Shown piece after piece: positions 17,331 to 27,561 of a DNA stretch of 64,000 nt. Source of the stretch: Rhodococcus sp. (in: high G+C Gram-positive bacteria) (lineage in GTDB: Bacteria > Actinomycetota > Actinomycetes > Mycobacteriales > Mycobacteriaceae); NCBI RefSeq assembly GCF_023264675.1, contig NZ_JAHFVG010000004.1:124001-188000 (forward strand), in the 5' to 3' direction. The translations under genes were made by a program, and so were the position numbers. The notes beneath the pieces were generated by a model that made no database searches, was not told the DNA's origin, and saw only the letters and a list, made by a program, of their open reading frames with translations. Position 1 is the first letter of the stretch; each line of letters opens with the position of its first letter.

Positions 17331-18365
17331 TTACAACCCGAAGCTGCCGGGTCCGCGTCGACGCAGATACCGTTCGAATTCCGCGGCGATGGCGTCGCCG
17401 TCGATCTTGGAGATCTGCTCGGAAATGTCGGTCTCGGCGTCGCCTCGCTCTTCGAGGGTGCGAACGTAGTCGCTGATCTCCTCGTCCTCCTTGGTCATCT
17501 CGGTGACCGCTTCCTCCCAGTCCTCGGCCTGGGTCGGCAGTTCGCCAAGCGGAACCTCGATGTCGAGGACATCTTCGACTCGCTGCAACAGTGCGACGGT
17601 GGCCTTCGGATTCGGCGGCTGCGAGACGTAGTGGGGCACCGCCGCCCAGAACGAGATGGCCGGCACTCCCGCTTTGACACATTCGTCCTGAAGTACGCCG
17701 GTGATGCCGGTGGGACCTTCGTATCGTGTTTGCTCGAGGTTGAACTGCTCGGCAGCTTCGATGCTGTACGCGCTTCCCGTCACCGGGACCGGGCGTGTGT
17801 GCGGAGTGTCGGCCAGGAGCGCACCCAGGATGACGACGGTGTCGACTCCGAGTTGCTCGATGAATTCGAGCAGGTCGTCGCAAAAGCTTCGCCACCGCAT
17901 GTTGGGCTCGATTCCCCGCAACAGCACCACGTCGCGGGTGCTTCCCGGAGGTGAGCACACCGACAGCCGCGTCGACGGCCACTGAATTTCGCGGGTGACC
18001 CCGTCCACCTGGCGGATGGTGGGTCGGTTCACCTGATAGTCGTAGTAGTCCTCGGAGTCGAGTTCGGCGAGAGGGCTCGCGTCCCAGATCAGCTCTAGAT
18101 GTTCGACGGCCCCGCTTGCCGCATCGCCCGCGTCGTTCCATCCTTCGAAGGCCGCAACCAGAATGGGATCACGCAGCGTCGGAAGTTCGAGTTCTTCGTC
18201 GTCCAGTTCGGAAACCGTCGGGAACGATGTGGTGTTCGACACAGTGGCGTTCGACACTGCCGACGAGACCGCTTCCAGCAACGCCTCGGCTGCGTTGTCC
18301 GGATTGTCGTGATCTGCATCGTTGTTGTCGGCGGGATTGTTGCCGTCTCGGTTTCGGGGACTCAC
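17331..18365 (-). CDS. PAC2 family protein (Rv2125-like)
   Basis: Proteasome-assembly-chaperone-2 fold protein, 344 aa. A low-complexity Asn/Asp/Ala N-terminus (about residues 1-55) precedes the conserved core LRDPILVAAFEGWNDAGDAA, then VLLRGIEPNMRW, VVILGALLADTPHTRPVPV and YVSQPPNPKATVALL. The C-terminus is acidic and probably helical (EDEEISDYVRTLEERGDAE). The name comes from a eukaryotic chaperone; the role of bacterial members is not established. GTG 18365 is preferred to GTG 18368 because TAGGCT lies exactly 6 nt before it. It is divergent from metH. Confidence 0.8.
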   Translation of the reverse strand: MSPRNRDGNNPADNNDADHDNPDNAAEALLEAVSSAVSNATVSNTTSFPTVSELDDEELELPTLRDPILVAAFEGWNDAGDAASGAVEHLELIWDASPLAELDSEDYYDYQVNRPTIRQVDGVTREIQWPSTRLSVCSPPGSTRDVVLLRGIEPNMRWRSFCDDLLEFIEQLGVDTVVILGALLADTPHTRPVPVTGSAYSIEAAEQFNLEQTRYEGPTGITGVLQDECVKAGVPAISFWAAVPHYVSQPPNPKATVALLQRVEDVLDIEVPLGELPTQAEDWEEAVTEMTKEDEEISDYVRTLEERGDAETDISEQISKIDGDAIAAEFERYLRRRGPGSFGL

Positions 18366-18371
18366 CACGAC

Positions 18372-18377
18372 AGCCTA
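18372..18377 (-). promoter_or_regulatory. Candidate -10 hexamer for PAC2 gene
   Basis: TAGGCT on the minus strand is 6 nt before GTG 18365, consistent with a leaderless start. Confidence 0.4.
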
Positions 18378-18417
18378 CGACCAGCCCGGCCCGTCGTGGC
18401 TACTGCTCCATGCCCAC

Positions 18418-18423
18418 TAGTCT
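18418..18423 (+). promoter_or_regulatory. Candidate -10 hexamer for metH
   Basis: TAGTCT is 6 nt before ATG 18430 with no Shine-Dalgarno. There is no room for a cobalamin riboswitch in a leader here. Confidence 0.45.
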
Positions 18424-18429
18424 GTATGG

Positions 18430-21400
18430 ATGCCTGCGCAACACAAGACGAGCCTTCTCGACGCGATTGCAACTCGCGTGGTCATCGGCGACGGGGCAAT
18501 GGGCACCATGTTGCAGGATGCCAACCTGACTCTCGACGATTTCATCGGGCTGGAGGGGTGCAACGAGATCCTCAACGACACCAGGCCCGACGTGCTTCGC
18601 GAGATCCATCGGGCGTACTTCGCTGCTGGTGCCGACGCCGTCGAGACCAATACCTTCGGGTGCAACCTGCCGAACCTCGCCGACTACGACATCGAGGATC
18701 GCATCCGCGAACTCGCGGAGAAGGGGACGAGACTCGCCCGCGAAACCGCGGACGAGATGGGACCCGGCCGCGACGGAATGGACCGGTTCGTTCTCGGATC
18801 CATGGGACCGGGGACCAAGCTTCCTACTCTCGGGCACGCGCCTTTCGCGCGGTTGCGCGACGCCTACATCGAAGCTGCGCTCGGGATGATCGACGGCGGC
18901 GCCGATGCGATCCTCATCGAGACGTGCCAGGACCTCCTTCAGGTGAAGGCCGCGATCATCGGCAGCCAGCACGCGATGGACAAGCTCGGTGTCCGCATCC
19001 CGATCATCACCCACGTGACCGTGGAAACGACCGGTGCAATGTTGCTCGGCAGCGAGATCGGCGCTGCGCTGACCGCGCTCGAGCCCCTCGGCATCGACAT
19101 GATCGGACTCAACTGCGCGACCGGCCCCGCCGAGATGAGTGAGCACCTTCGCCATCTGTCGAAGCATTCGACTCTGCCGGTCTCGGTCATGCCGAACGCC
19201 GGACTCCCTACCCTCGGTGCCAATGGGGCCGAATACCCGCTCACACCGCCCGAGCTGGCGACCGCGCTCAGCGGGTTCGTCAGCGAGTACGGGCTCTCGC
19301 TGGTCGGCGGTTGCTGCGGAACGACTCCGGAGCACATCCGTCAGGTTGCGGACCTGGTTCACGGAGCGCACAAGGCCGAGCGTGTCCCGACGCCCGAGCC
19401 CGGTGTCGCTTCGCTCTACTCGGCGGTGCCGTTCGAACAGGATGCCAGCATCCTGATGATCGGTGAGCGCACCAACTCCAACGGCTCCAAAGCATTCCGC
19501 GACGCGATGCTCGCCGAGGACTATCAGAAGTGCCTCGATATCGCGAAGGATCAAACTCGCGACGGTGCTCACATGCTCGACCTCAACGTCGACTACGTGG
19601 GTCGTGACGGTGCTGCCGACATGTCGGCACTCGCCTCGCGCCTGGCGACGGCGTCGACGCTGCCGATCATGCTCGACTCGACCGAGCCGAACGTGTTGGA
19701 AGCGGGACTCGAACATCTCGGCGGACGCAGTGCGGTGAACTCGGTCAACTACGAGGACGGCGCAGGCCCGGACTCGCGTTTTCAGAAGATCATGCGGTTG
19801 GTCAAGGAGCACGGCGCAGCCGTCGTTGCACTGACCATCGACGAGGAGGGGCAGGCACGCACTGCCGAGTGGAAGGTCCGTGTCGCCGAACGGTTGATCG
19901 AGGACATCACCACCAACTGGGGCCTGAGACACGAGGACATCATCGTCGACACCCTCACGTTCCCGATCTCGACGGGGCAGGAGGAAGTGCGGCGCGACGG
20001 CATCGAGACCATCGAGGCCATCCGTGAGCTGAAGCGTCGTTTCCCCCGGGTGCACACCACTCTGGGATTGTCGAACATCTCGTTCGGCCTCAACCCGGCT
20101 GCGCGGCAGGTGCTCAACTCGGTATTCCTACACGAGTGCACCGAAGCGGGTCTCGACACGGCGATCGTGCACGCGTCGAAGATTCTGCCGATGAACAAGA
20201 TTCCCGACGAGCAACGCGAGACGGCGCTCGACCTCGTGTACGACCGTCGCCGCGAAGGCTACGACCCGTTGCAGAAGCTCATGCAACTGTTCGAAGGCGT
20301 GTCGGCGGCATCGGCTCGCGAATCGCGAGCAGAAGAACTCGGTCGTCTGCCGTTGTTCGAGCGGCTCGAACGCCGCATCGTCGACGGTGAGCGCAACGGG
20401 CTCGACACCGACCTCGACGAGGCGATGAAGGAAAAGCCGCCTCTCGAGATCATCAACGAGACATTGCTGTCCGGAATGAAGACGGTCGGCGAACTGTTCG
20501 GTTCGGGTCAGATGCAGCTACCGTTCGTTCTCGCCTCCGCCGAGGTGATGAAAGCCGCTGTGGCGCATTTGGAACCGCACATGGAAGCAACCGACGACGA
20601 CGGCAAGGGCCGTATCGTGCTCGGCACCGTCAAGGGCGACGTTCACGACATCGGCAAGAATCTCGTCGACATCATTCTGAGCAACAACGGCTACGAGGTC
20701 GTGAATCTGGGCATCAAGCAGCCCATCGCCACCATCCTGGAGGCCGCGATCGACAAACGAGCCGACGTCATCGGGATGTCAGGACTGCTGGTGAAGTCGA
20801 CAGTTGTCATGAAGGACAACCTGATCGAGCTCAACAACAAGGGTGTCGCCGAACAATTTCCGGTGCTGCTCGGTGGAGCCGCTCTGACGCGCTCGTACGT
20901 CGAGAACGATCTTCAGGACGTGTATCAAGGCGACGTGCACTACGCGCGTGACGCTTTCGAAGGTTTGCGTCTGATGGACACGATCATGACCACCAAGCGC
21001 GGTGGAGCTCCGGCGCCGGACAGCGAAGAGGCATTGGCGGCCAAAGCCAAAGCCGAGGAGCGCAAGGCGCGTCACGACCGCTCACGGCGCATTGCCGCCG
21101 AACGGAAGGCTGCCGAGGTTCCGGTCGAGGTTCCCGCCCGGTCGGACGTCGCCACCGATATCGAAACGCCGGTTCCGCCGTTCTGGGGTACGCGGATCGT
21201 CAAGGGCGTGTCACTGTCGGAGTACTCGGGCTTGCTCGACGAGCGCGCGCTCTTCCTCGGCCAGTGGGGACTCCGCGGCGCACGCAAGGGCGAGGGCGCG
21301 ACCTACGAGGATCTCGTCGAATCCGAGGGCAAACCACGCCTTCGATACTGGCTCGATCGTCTCAGCACCGACGGAATCCTGGCTCATGCGGCGCTGGTCT

Positions 21401-21999
21401 ACGGATACTTCCCGGCAGTGTCCGAAGGCGACGACGTCATCGTTCTCACCGAACCGACTCCCGATGCACCCGAGCGGTTCCGATTCACGTTCCCCCGTCA
21501 GCAGCGAGATCGTTTCCTGTGCATCGCCGACTTCATCAGATCTCGCGAGGCAGCGACGGCGTCCGGTCAGGTCGACGTGCTCCCGATGAACCTCGTGACG
21601 ATGGGGCAGCCCATCGCCGATTTCGCCAACGAGCTCTTCGCTGCCGATGCCTACCGCGACTACCTCGAAGTCCACGGGATCGGGGTTCAGCTCACCGAGG
21701 CATTGGCCGAGTACTGGCACCGTCGAGTGCGCGAGGAGCTGAAGCTCGCGGGCGGACATAGTGTCGCCGAAGAGGACCCGACAGATCCCGAAGGATTCTT
21801 CAAACTCGAATATCGAGGTGCTCGCTACTCGTTCGGGTACGGTGCGTGCCCCGACCTCGAGGACCGCATCAAGCTCGCGGCCCTGCTCGAACCGGAAAGA
21901 ATCGGCGTCAAGCTGTCCGAGGAACTTCAGCTTCATCCCGAGCAGTCGACCGACGCATTCGTTCTTCACCACCCGGAGGCCAAGTACTTCAATGTCTGA
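18430..21999 (+). CDS. metH: Cobalamin-dependent methionine synthase
   Basis: MetH transfers the methyl group of 5-methyltetrahydrofolate to homocysteine through methylcobalamin. The 1189-aa protein has four modules in order: the homocysteine domain with zinc ligands Cys229, Cys295 and Cys296 (GGCCGTTPEHI); the pterin domain (IGERTNSNGSKAFRD and LDLNVDYVGRDG); the cobalamin domain with DVHDIG and axial ligand His739; and the AdoMet activation domain ending in SFGYGACPDLEDR. All key residues are present. No riboswitch precedes it. It depends on the B12 pathway encoded at 46.5-57 kb. Confidence 0.97.
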   Translation: MPAQHKTSLLDAIATRVVIGDGAMGTMLQDANLTLDDFIGLEGCNEILNDTRPDVLREIHRAYFAAGADAVETNTFGCNLPNLADYDIEDRIRELAEKGTRLARETADEMGPGRDGMDRFVLGSMGPGTKLPTLGHAPFARLRDAYIEAALGMIDGGADAILIETCQDLLQVKAAIIGSQHAMDKLGVRIPIITHVTVETTGAMLLGSEIGAALTALEPLGIDMIGLNCATGPAEMSEHLRHLSKHSTLPVSVMPNAGLPTLGANGAEYPLTPPELATALSGFVSEYGLSLVGGCCGTTPEHIRQVADLVHGAHKAERVPTPEPGVASLYSAVPFEQDASILMIGERTNSNGSKAFRDAMLAEDYQKCLDIAKDQTRDGAHMLDLNVDYVGRDGAADMSALASRLATASTLPIMLDSTEPNVLEAGLEHLGGRSAVNSVNYEDGAGPDSRFQKIMRLVKEHGAAVVALTIDEEGQARTAEWKVRVAERLIEDITTNWGLRHEDIIVDTLTFPISTGQEEVRRDGIETIEAIRELKRRFPRVHTTLGLSNISFGLNPAARQVLNSVFLHECTEAGLDTAIVHASKILPMNKIPDEQRETALDLVYDRRREGYDPLQKLMQLFEGVSAASARESRAEELGRLPLFERLERRIVDGERNGLDTDLDEAMKEKPPLEIINETLLSGMKTVGELFGSGQMQLPFVLASAEVMKAAVAHLEPHMEATDDDGKGRIVLGTVKGDVHDIGKNLVDIILSNNGYEVVNLGIKQPIATILEAAIDKRADVIGMSGLLVKSTVVMKDNLIELNNKGVAEQFPVLLGGAALTRSYVENDLQDVYQGDVHYARDAFEGLRLMDTIMTTKRGGAPAPDSEEALAAKAKAEERKARHDRSRRIAAERKAAEVPVEVPARSDVATDIETPVPPFWGTRIVKGVSLSEYSGLLDERALFLGQWGLRGARKGEGATYEDLVESEGKPRLRYWLDRLSTDGILAHAALVYGYFPAVSEGDDVIVLTEPTPDAPERFRFTFPRQQRDRFLCIADFIRSREAATASGQVDVLPMNLVTMGQPIADFANELFAADAYRDYLEVHGIGVQLTEALAEYWHRRVREELKLAGGHSVAEEDPTDPEGFFKLEYRGARYSFGYGACPDLEDRIKLAALLEPERIGVKLSEELQLHPEQSTDAFVLHHPEAKYFNV

Positions 22000-22699
22000 C
22001 ACGTCAACTACCGCCGGATCCGGACTACGAGGCGTTCTGTTCGACATGGATGGCACGCTGCTCGATTCGGAGAAGATCTGGGACGTCGCCGTTGCCGAAC
22101 TGTCTCTCGAACTGGGGCGAGAGTTGAGCAGCGAGGTTCGTGAAACCACGCTCGGTAACTCCATGCGCGATGCGCTGATCAAGGTTTTCGCGCACACCGG
22201 CTCCGAGGCCACCGAGGATGCGCTCCTCCAAGGCCGGAACTGGCTGACCGGCCGAGTCGCCGAACTCTTCGCCGAAGGCATTCCGTGGCGGCCCGGCGCC
22301 AAGGATGTTCTGCAATTGGTCCGCGACATGGGGCTGAAGTCGGCGCTGGTGACCAACACCGAACGCGGACTGGTCGAAAACGCTCTCGAGACAATCGGAC
22401 GCGAATACTTCGACGTCACCGTCAGCGGTGACGAGGTCGAAGAAGGCAAGCCCCACCCCGCGCCGTACCTGCAAGGCGCATCGCTGCTCGGACTCGACCC
22501 CGGCGATTGCCTCGCGATCGAAGATTCGCCGACCGGGTCTCTGTCTGCTCATCGTGCAGGGTGCTCGGTGCTCCTGGTGCCCTCGGAACTGGCAGTGGCG
22601 CCCAAGGCCGGGTATGTCATCCGTGACTCGCTCGTCGAACTCACTGCCGAGGGGCTGCGTTCTGCATGGTGCGATGCACGACCGGCTTCCGGCTCATGA
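21992..22699 (+). CDS. HAD family hydrolase (beta-phosphoglucomutase-like)
   Basis: 235-aa haloacid-dehalogenase phosphatase, subfamily IA. Motif I is FDMDGT (nucleophile Asp and general acid Asp), motif II is the LVTNT segment, motif III the Lys in [11 protein letters not shown], and motif IV IEDSPTG with paired acids. A helical cap sits between motifs I and II. ATG 21992 overlaps the last 8 bp of metH, so translation is probably coupled. The frame is open upstream to 21761, but that is metH shadow. Substrate is unknown. hisE overlaps its stop. Confidence 0.87.
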   Translation: MSDTSTTAGSGLRGVLFDMDGTLLDSEKIWDVAVAELSLELGRELSSEVRETTLGNSMRDALIKVFAHTGSEATEDALLQGRNWLTGRVAELFAEGIPWRPGAKDVLQLVRDMGLKSALVTNTERGLVENALETIGREYFDVTVSGDEVEEGKPHPAPYLQGASLLGLDPGDCLAIEDSPTGSLSAHRAGCSVLLVPSELAVAPKAGYVIRDSLVELTAEGLRSAWCDARPASGS

Positions 22700-22977
22700 A
22701 AGAATCATCGACCGTGAAGACCTTCGATTCCCTGTTCGCCGAGCTGACCGACCGCGCTGCCCAACGCCCCGAGGGGTCAGGCACCGTCGCTGCGTTGGAT
22801 GCGGGCGTGCATGCGCAGGGCAAGAAGATCATCGAGGAAGCCGGCGAGGTGTGGATCGCCGCCGAGCACGAAGGCGACGAAGCTCTGGCCGAGGAAATAT
22901 CTCAGCTTTTGTACTGGGTTCAGGTTTTGATGGTCGGTCGAGGCCTGACTCTCGACGATGTCTACCGACATCTGTGA
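22696..22977 (+). CDS. hisE: Phosphoribosyl-ATP pyrophosphatase
   Basis: HisE hydrolyses phosphoribosyl-ATP to phosphoribosyl-AMP, the second step of histidine synthesis. The 93-aa protein has the all-alpha MazG-like core with [19 protein letters not shown], where the Glu residues bind magnesium, and [17 protein letters not shown] 22696 overlaps the preceding TGA as ATGA and aligns with the usual start of actinobacterial HisE; an in-frame start at 22666 is less likely. hisG follows 48 bp downstream, so the pair forms a small his operon. Confidence 0.94.
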   Translation: MKESSTVKTFDSLFAELTDRAAQRPEGSGTVAALDAGVHAQGKKIIEEAGEVWIAAEHEGDEALAEEISQLLYWVQVLMVGRGLTLDDVYRHL

Positions 22978-23025
22978 GTTCGCCCCACAACTCACCTTGA
23001 CCTTCACGATCAAAAGGACCTCGCA

Positions 23026-23877
23026 ATGTTGCGTGTAGCAGTTCCCAACAAGGGCGCCCTCTCCGAATCCGCCGCGGAAATTCTCAAAGAGGCCGGATAC
23101 CGGCGCCGAAGCGACTCCAAGGACCTCACCGTCCTCGATCCGGCCAACGGAGTCGAATTCTTCTTCCTGCGTCCCAAGGACATCGCGATCTACGTAGGAT
23201 CCGGGCAACTCGATCTCGGAATCACCGGCCGCGATCTTGCCCTCGATTCCGGTGCGCCGGTCGAAGAGCTACTCGGCCTCGGTTTCGGGCGCTCGACCTT
23301 CCGTTACGCCGCCCCTGAAGGTAAGCAGTGGACGACGGCCGATCTCGGCGGACTCCGCATCGCGACGTCCTACCCGAATCTGGTCAAGGCGGACCTGGCA
23401 TCGCGCGGGCAGGAGGCAACGGTCATCCGCCTCGATGGTGCCGTCGAGATCTCCATTCAACTGGGAGTCGCCGATGCTATTGCCGACGTCGTCGAATCAG
23501 GTAGATCGCTCCGTCAGAACAACCTTGTAGCGTTCGGCGAGTCCTTGTGCGACTCGGAGGGCGTGTTGATCGAACGAGCCGGGAGCGACAGCTCCGACAA
23601 GACTCGCAAGCAACTCATCGCCCGTGTACAGGGCGTCGTGTTTGCGCAGCAGTACTTGATGTTGGATTACGATTGCCCCAAGTCAATCCTTGACGAGGCC
23701 GTGAAAATCACGCCAGGAATCGAATCGCCGACACTCTCGCCGATGGCGGACGAGAACTGGATTGCGGTGCGCGCCATGGTTTCTCGCAAGCTCCACAATA
23801 CCGTCATGGACGATCTGGCTGATCTCGGCGCCAAGGCGATCTTGGCCTCGGACATCAGGTCGTGCCGCGCGTTCTGA
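23026..23877 (+). CDS. hisG: ATP phosphoribosyltransferase, long form
   Basis: First enzyme of histidine synthesis, joining ATP and PRPP, and the point of histidine feedback. The 283-aa length is the long, HisZ-independent form with a C-terminal ACT-like regulatory domain. The core reads [32 protein letters not shown] and [14 protein letters not shown]. The PRPP-binding part is [12 protein letters not shown]. The regulatory domain includes [21 protein letters not shown] lies before ATG 23026. The pair hisE-hisG next to metH matches mycobacterial order. Confidence 0.95.
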   Translation: MLRVAVPNKGALSESAAEILKEAGYRRRSDSKDLTVLDPANGVEFFFLRPKDIAIYVGSGQLDLGITGRDLALDSGAPVEELLGLGFGRSTFRYAAPEGKQWTTADLGGLRIATSYPNLVKADLASRGQEATVIRLDGAVEISIQLGVADAIADVVESGRSLRQNNLVAFGESLCDSEGVLIERAGSDSSDKTRKQLIARVQGVVFAQQYLMLDYDCPKSILDEAVKITPGIESPTLSPMADENWIAVRAMVSRKLHNTVMDDLADLGAKAILASDIRSCRAF

Positions 23878-23894
23878 TTGCTGTGCGCGTACGT

Positions 23895-23929
23895 GCTGCC
23901 TGTGATCAGTTCTGCTGACTGCAGGCAGC
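23895..23929. terminator. Hairpin between hisG and the convergent thioesterase gene
   Basis: GCTGCCTG and CAGGCAGC form an 8-bp outer stem around a loop that can add further pairing. It sits where two convergent genes would terminate, but no T tract follows. Confidence 0.45.
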
Positions 23930-23948
23930 CCGCCGGCTCGGAGCGCAC

Positions 23949-24815
23949 TCACGGACGAGGTCGCACCAGGACAGTTTGTGCGATGCGCCCGACCGGGCCG
24001 CGTTGATCGTGCAACACGCCTGCCGACATCCCGTGCCCGTCCGGACCGGTGGATGTTTCGGCGGCGAGGCCCACCCACTCGCCTTCGGGTTCGCGGAAGA
24101 TGTGCACCGTCAGGTCGGTGTTGAGGAACGTCCATTTGTCGAGATCGAGTTTGGCACCGATCCCGTTCGCGATATCGGCGATGCTGAAGAGGCGTTCCAG
24201 CGGCGACATCGCTTCGCCGAGAACCAGTGCCGTCGTCGGGCGCGCCCAGGCGTGCCCTGCGTTGTCGCCACCGAGTTCGGTCAATGCCCGAATGTCGACG
24301 TTGTCCAGAAATCCGGACTTCCACAACGGGCCCCACGAATGCGGGGTTGCTTCCGACAGTGGTTTCAGCGGCTCGTCTGCCGCATACGCGACCTGCGAGG
24401 TGTCGGCGGTGGTCATTCGCCATGCGGTACCCCGCGCAACAGCTCGGACAGCGCCGTTCCCGGCGTCGGCCCACAGCTCGGCGACGACCAGTTCGATGTT
24501 CTTGCCTGCACGTTCGACCCACGACCGAACTTCGATGTCCGCGATGGGAACCGGTCCGAGGAGCTCGACGACAACCCGCGTCACACGTACGTCGTCGCGC
24601 GCGGACTCGCGTTCGAGAGCACGAACGAGCAAGGCCGACGGCGGAGCTCCGTGCTGCATCGTCGGCGCCCAGAGGCTGACGGTTCTGCCAGTCGTGGAGA
24701 AGATCTCGTTGCCGGCCTGATTGCGTCCCGCTGGGACGAAGAAGGCATCGGGCGTGCCGTCGGTCGCGTCACTTTCGGTGGGTTCGCCTGCACGCGTCGT
24801 GTCGTCGAGGGTCAT
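23949..24815 (-). CDS. Acyl-CoA thioesterase-like protein (TesB-like hotdog fold)
   Basis: 288-aa protein of the thioesterase-like superfamily (two hotdog domains as in TesB). Recognisable parts are WAPTMQHGAPPSALLVRALE in the N-terminal half, VRVTRVVVELLGPVPI, WARPTTALVLGEAMSPLERL and KWTFLNTDLTVHIFREPEG in the C-terminal half. A substrate cannot be named. ATG 24815 overlaps the stop of the upstream nuclease gene as ATGA, so the two are co-translated, although no functional link is obvious. The frame extends upstream to 24932 but that is nuclease shadow. Confidence 0.78.
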   Translation of the reverse strand: MTLDDTTRAGEPTESDATDGTPDAFFVPAGRNQAGNEIFSTTGRTVSLWAPTMQHGAPPSALLVRALERESARDDVRVTRVVVELLGPVPIADIEVRSWVERAGKNIELVVAELWADAGNGAVRAVARGTAWRMTTADTSQVAYAADEPLKPLSEATPHSWGPLWKSGFLDNVDIRALTELGGDNAGHAWARPTTALVLGEAMSPLERLFSIADIANGIGAKLDLDKWTFLNTDLTVHIFREPEGEWVGLAAETSTGPDGHGMSAGVLHDQRGPVGRIAQTVLVRPRP

Positions 24816-25711
24816 CGGGCAGCCTCCGTGGTCAACAAGTTCTTCGCGTCCGGATGGTGGGGCCATCCCGGGTACGCCGGGGGAGTACCACCGAATTCGG
24901 GGCACAGAGACTGATGATCGCACCAGCTGCACAGCTTTCCGCGCTTGGGTTGAAAGTCACCCGACTCACCGGCTACCAGAATTGCCTTCCAGATCGCGGA
25001 CAACATCCGTTCGAAACGGACGAGCTCGCCCTCGTCGGGTGTGTAGGTCAACGACTGCTTGTCGGCCAAGTACATCAGCTTCAGCTGACTGGGCACGATT
25101 CCGCGCATACGCATGACGACCAATGCGTAGAACTTCATCTGGAACAACGCTTTGGCCTCGGTGAACTCCCGCGGCGCCTTCCCTGTCTTGTAATCGACAA
25201 CCCGGATCATTCCGTTGGGCGCCACATCGATTCGATCGATGAAGCCGCGAAGAGGCGTGCCGTCGGCGAGTTCGATCTCGACTCGCTGTTCGCACGACTC
25301 CGGATCGAATCGCGTCGGGTCTTCCATGTCGTAATATCCGGTGACGAGGGCGCGCGCTTGATCGAGCAGCGACTTCTTCTCCTCGGATGTGAACAGCGCT
25401 TCCACTTCGGGAGACTCGTCGATCACACGGTCCCACGCCGGATCGACGAGATCGACCGCTCGATCGGAATCTCTTGCAGAAGAGGGCATTCCATAGAGCG
25501 CCTCCAGCGCTGCGTGGACGACGGTACCTCGAACCTGTGCAGTGGTGGACTTCTCGGGGATCCGATCGACGGCACGGAAGCGATACAGCAGCGGGCACTG
25601 CTTGAAATCGTTCGCCCTCGACGGCGACAAAGCAGGCCTGCTCCGTGGACGAGCAGGGGCATCCGCGTGCTCGTCGACCGTTGCAGTGAGGGGCAAATCC
25701 GTAATACTCAC
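24812..25711 (-). CDS. RecB-family PD-(D/E)XK exonuclease (Rv2119-like)
   Basis: 299-aa nuclease of the PDDEXK_1 family. GTVVHAALEALYG contains the His motif, GFIDRIDV the catalytic Asp, and VVDYKTGKAP the catalytic D-x-K. A first Cys in FKQCPLLYRFR and three more in LCSWCDHQSLCPEF match the split four-cysteine arrangement of AddB/Cas4-type nucleases, which bind [4Fe-4S]. There is no helicase domain, so it acts alone or with a partner. GTG 25711 fits both an adjacent AAGG and a TAGTCT hexamer 7 nt before it. An upstream extension of the frame overlaps the divergent trmI and is rejected. Confidence 0.85.
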   Translation of the reverse strand: MSITDLPLTATVDEHADAPARPRSRPALSPSRANDFKQCPLLYRFRAVDRIPEKSTTAQVRGTVVHAALEALYGMPSSARDSDRAVDLVDPAWDRVIDESPEVEALFTSEEKKSLLDQARALVTGYYDMEDPTRFDPESCEQRVEIELADGTPLRGFIDRIDVAPNGMIRVVDYKTGKAPREFTEAKALFQMKFYALVVMRMRGIVPSQLKLMYLADKQSLTYTPDEGELVRFERMLSAIWKAILVAGESGDFQPKRGKLCSWCDHQSLCPEFGGTPPAYPGWPHHPDAKNLLTTEAAR

Positions 25712-25718
25712 GCCTTGC

Positions 25719-25724
25719 AGACTA
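25719..25724 (-). promoter_or_regulatory. Candidate -10 hexamer for RecB-like nuclease gene
   Basis: TAGTCT on the minus strand lies 7 nt before GTG 25711. Confidence 0.4.
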
Positions 25725-25818
25725 AGCCCGTGGTCCGACAGAACCGTGCAAGGCCGTACTCTGGACAGCCGAGTCGACATGTCCATCCCGGACCGACTGC
25801 ACCGGTTCAGTGATGTGA

Positions 25819-26808
<990 letters not shown>

Positions 26809-26821
26809 ATACCGGACACCC

Positions 26822-26860
26822 CGGTCGGTACTCGAGGTCGAAGATCTCCAGTACCGACCG
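26822..26860. terminator. Hairpin between trmI and the convergent lipoprotein gene
   Basis: A perfect 11-bp inverted repeat, CGGTCGGTACT and AGTACCGACCG, is separated by 17 nt and lies 14 nt after the trmI stop. A bidirectional terminator is likely, though a T tract is lacking. Confidence 0.6.
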
Positions 26861-26884
26861 CTTGTTCGGCCGTTGGGTCGTCGA

Positions 26885-27385
26885 TCAGGCGCAGGGAGCC
26901 TGTCCCATGGCGAGGAGGCCGCATGCGCTCGCGTCGGAGACTTTCCACTTTCCGTCGACGAGAACCCATGTGTTCGGCGTCGGCGGTGTCGCTCCGCGTG
27001 CGGTCGCGATGGCCACGGGAGCGGTAGCGGTTTCTCCTTCGACGGTCGGCTCGTCGACCTGGAACGTGATTGCGCCGTAGTTCGCCAGCGCTGCGGTCAT
27101 TTGCTCCAGGTTCGCCAGACGCGCCTGACCGTTCTCGATCGTCGCTGCTTTGCTGGCGGCGTCGACGGTGGGATCGACCAGAAAGGCGAGCGACCGAGTC
27201 AACTCGGTCGCAGTCGGTGCAGCCACCGCCGCTGTGTCCGAGGTACTCGTCACGCTCGCCGAGGTGGTGGCCGCTGCAGATTCCGAACTGTGATCCGAAT
27301 GATCGGAATCATCGCTGGAACTACATCCAGCGAGAAAAACCATGGCAGCGGCAGCGGCGATCGCCGACATTTTGCCCATTTTCAC
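26885..27385 (-). CDS. Putative lipoprotein, Mtb12-like
   Basis: 166-aa secreted protein. It begins with a signal peptide ending in the lipobox LAGC (Cys about residue 20), followed by a Ser/Asp/Thr/Ala-rich linker. The C-terminal domain has TELTRSLAFLVDPTVDAASK, then FQVDEPTVEGETATAPVAIA and WVLVDGKWKVSDASACGLL, which resembles the low-molecular-weight antigen Mtb12 C-terminal domain. Function is unknown. GTG 27385 is chosen because it begins the signal peptide and has an AGAGG upstream on the minus strand; two in-frame ATGs lie just inside. It converges on trmI. Confidence 0.75.
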   Translation of the reverse strand: MKMGKMSAIAAAAAMVFLAGCSSSDDSDHSDHSSESAAATTSASVTSTSDTAAVAAPTATELTRSLAFLVDPTVDAASKAATIENGQARLANLEQMTAALANYGAITFQVDEPTVEGETATAPVAIATARGATPPTPNTWVLVDGKWKVSDASACGLLAMGQAPCA

Positions 27386-27561
27386 TGGTGAAGCCTCTTT
27401 CTGGTAAGGCGGGAAACCGTTCTTGTCAGGTGAGGCTAACATGACCGCTTCCCGGTTCGAGCGGACAACCGACGTCGATCGAAGACTCCCCGAGATCGTG
27501 TCCACACGCACTTTTGCCGATGTGCCGGTAGCGTTGACAGATCGGACTGGGAGGAGTCGCT

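Noticed and set aside
15246-17954. 902-codon plus-strand frame opposite nirB and the PAC2 gene
   Set aside because: It is the antisense shadow of well-supported genes in GC-rich DNA; the translation has no recognisable domain.
18369-18429. Cobalamin riboswitch before metH
   Set aside because: The gap is only about 60 bp and holds no B12 box; a leaderless -10 fits instead.
18400-20055. 551-codon minus-strand frame opposite metH
   Set aside because: Arg/Asp/His-rich shadow of metH, which is certain.
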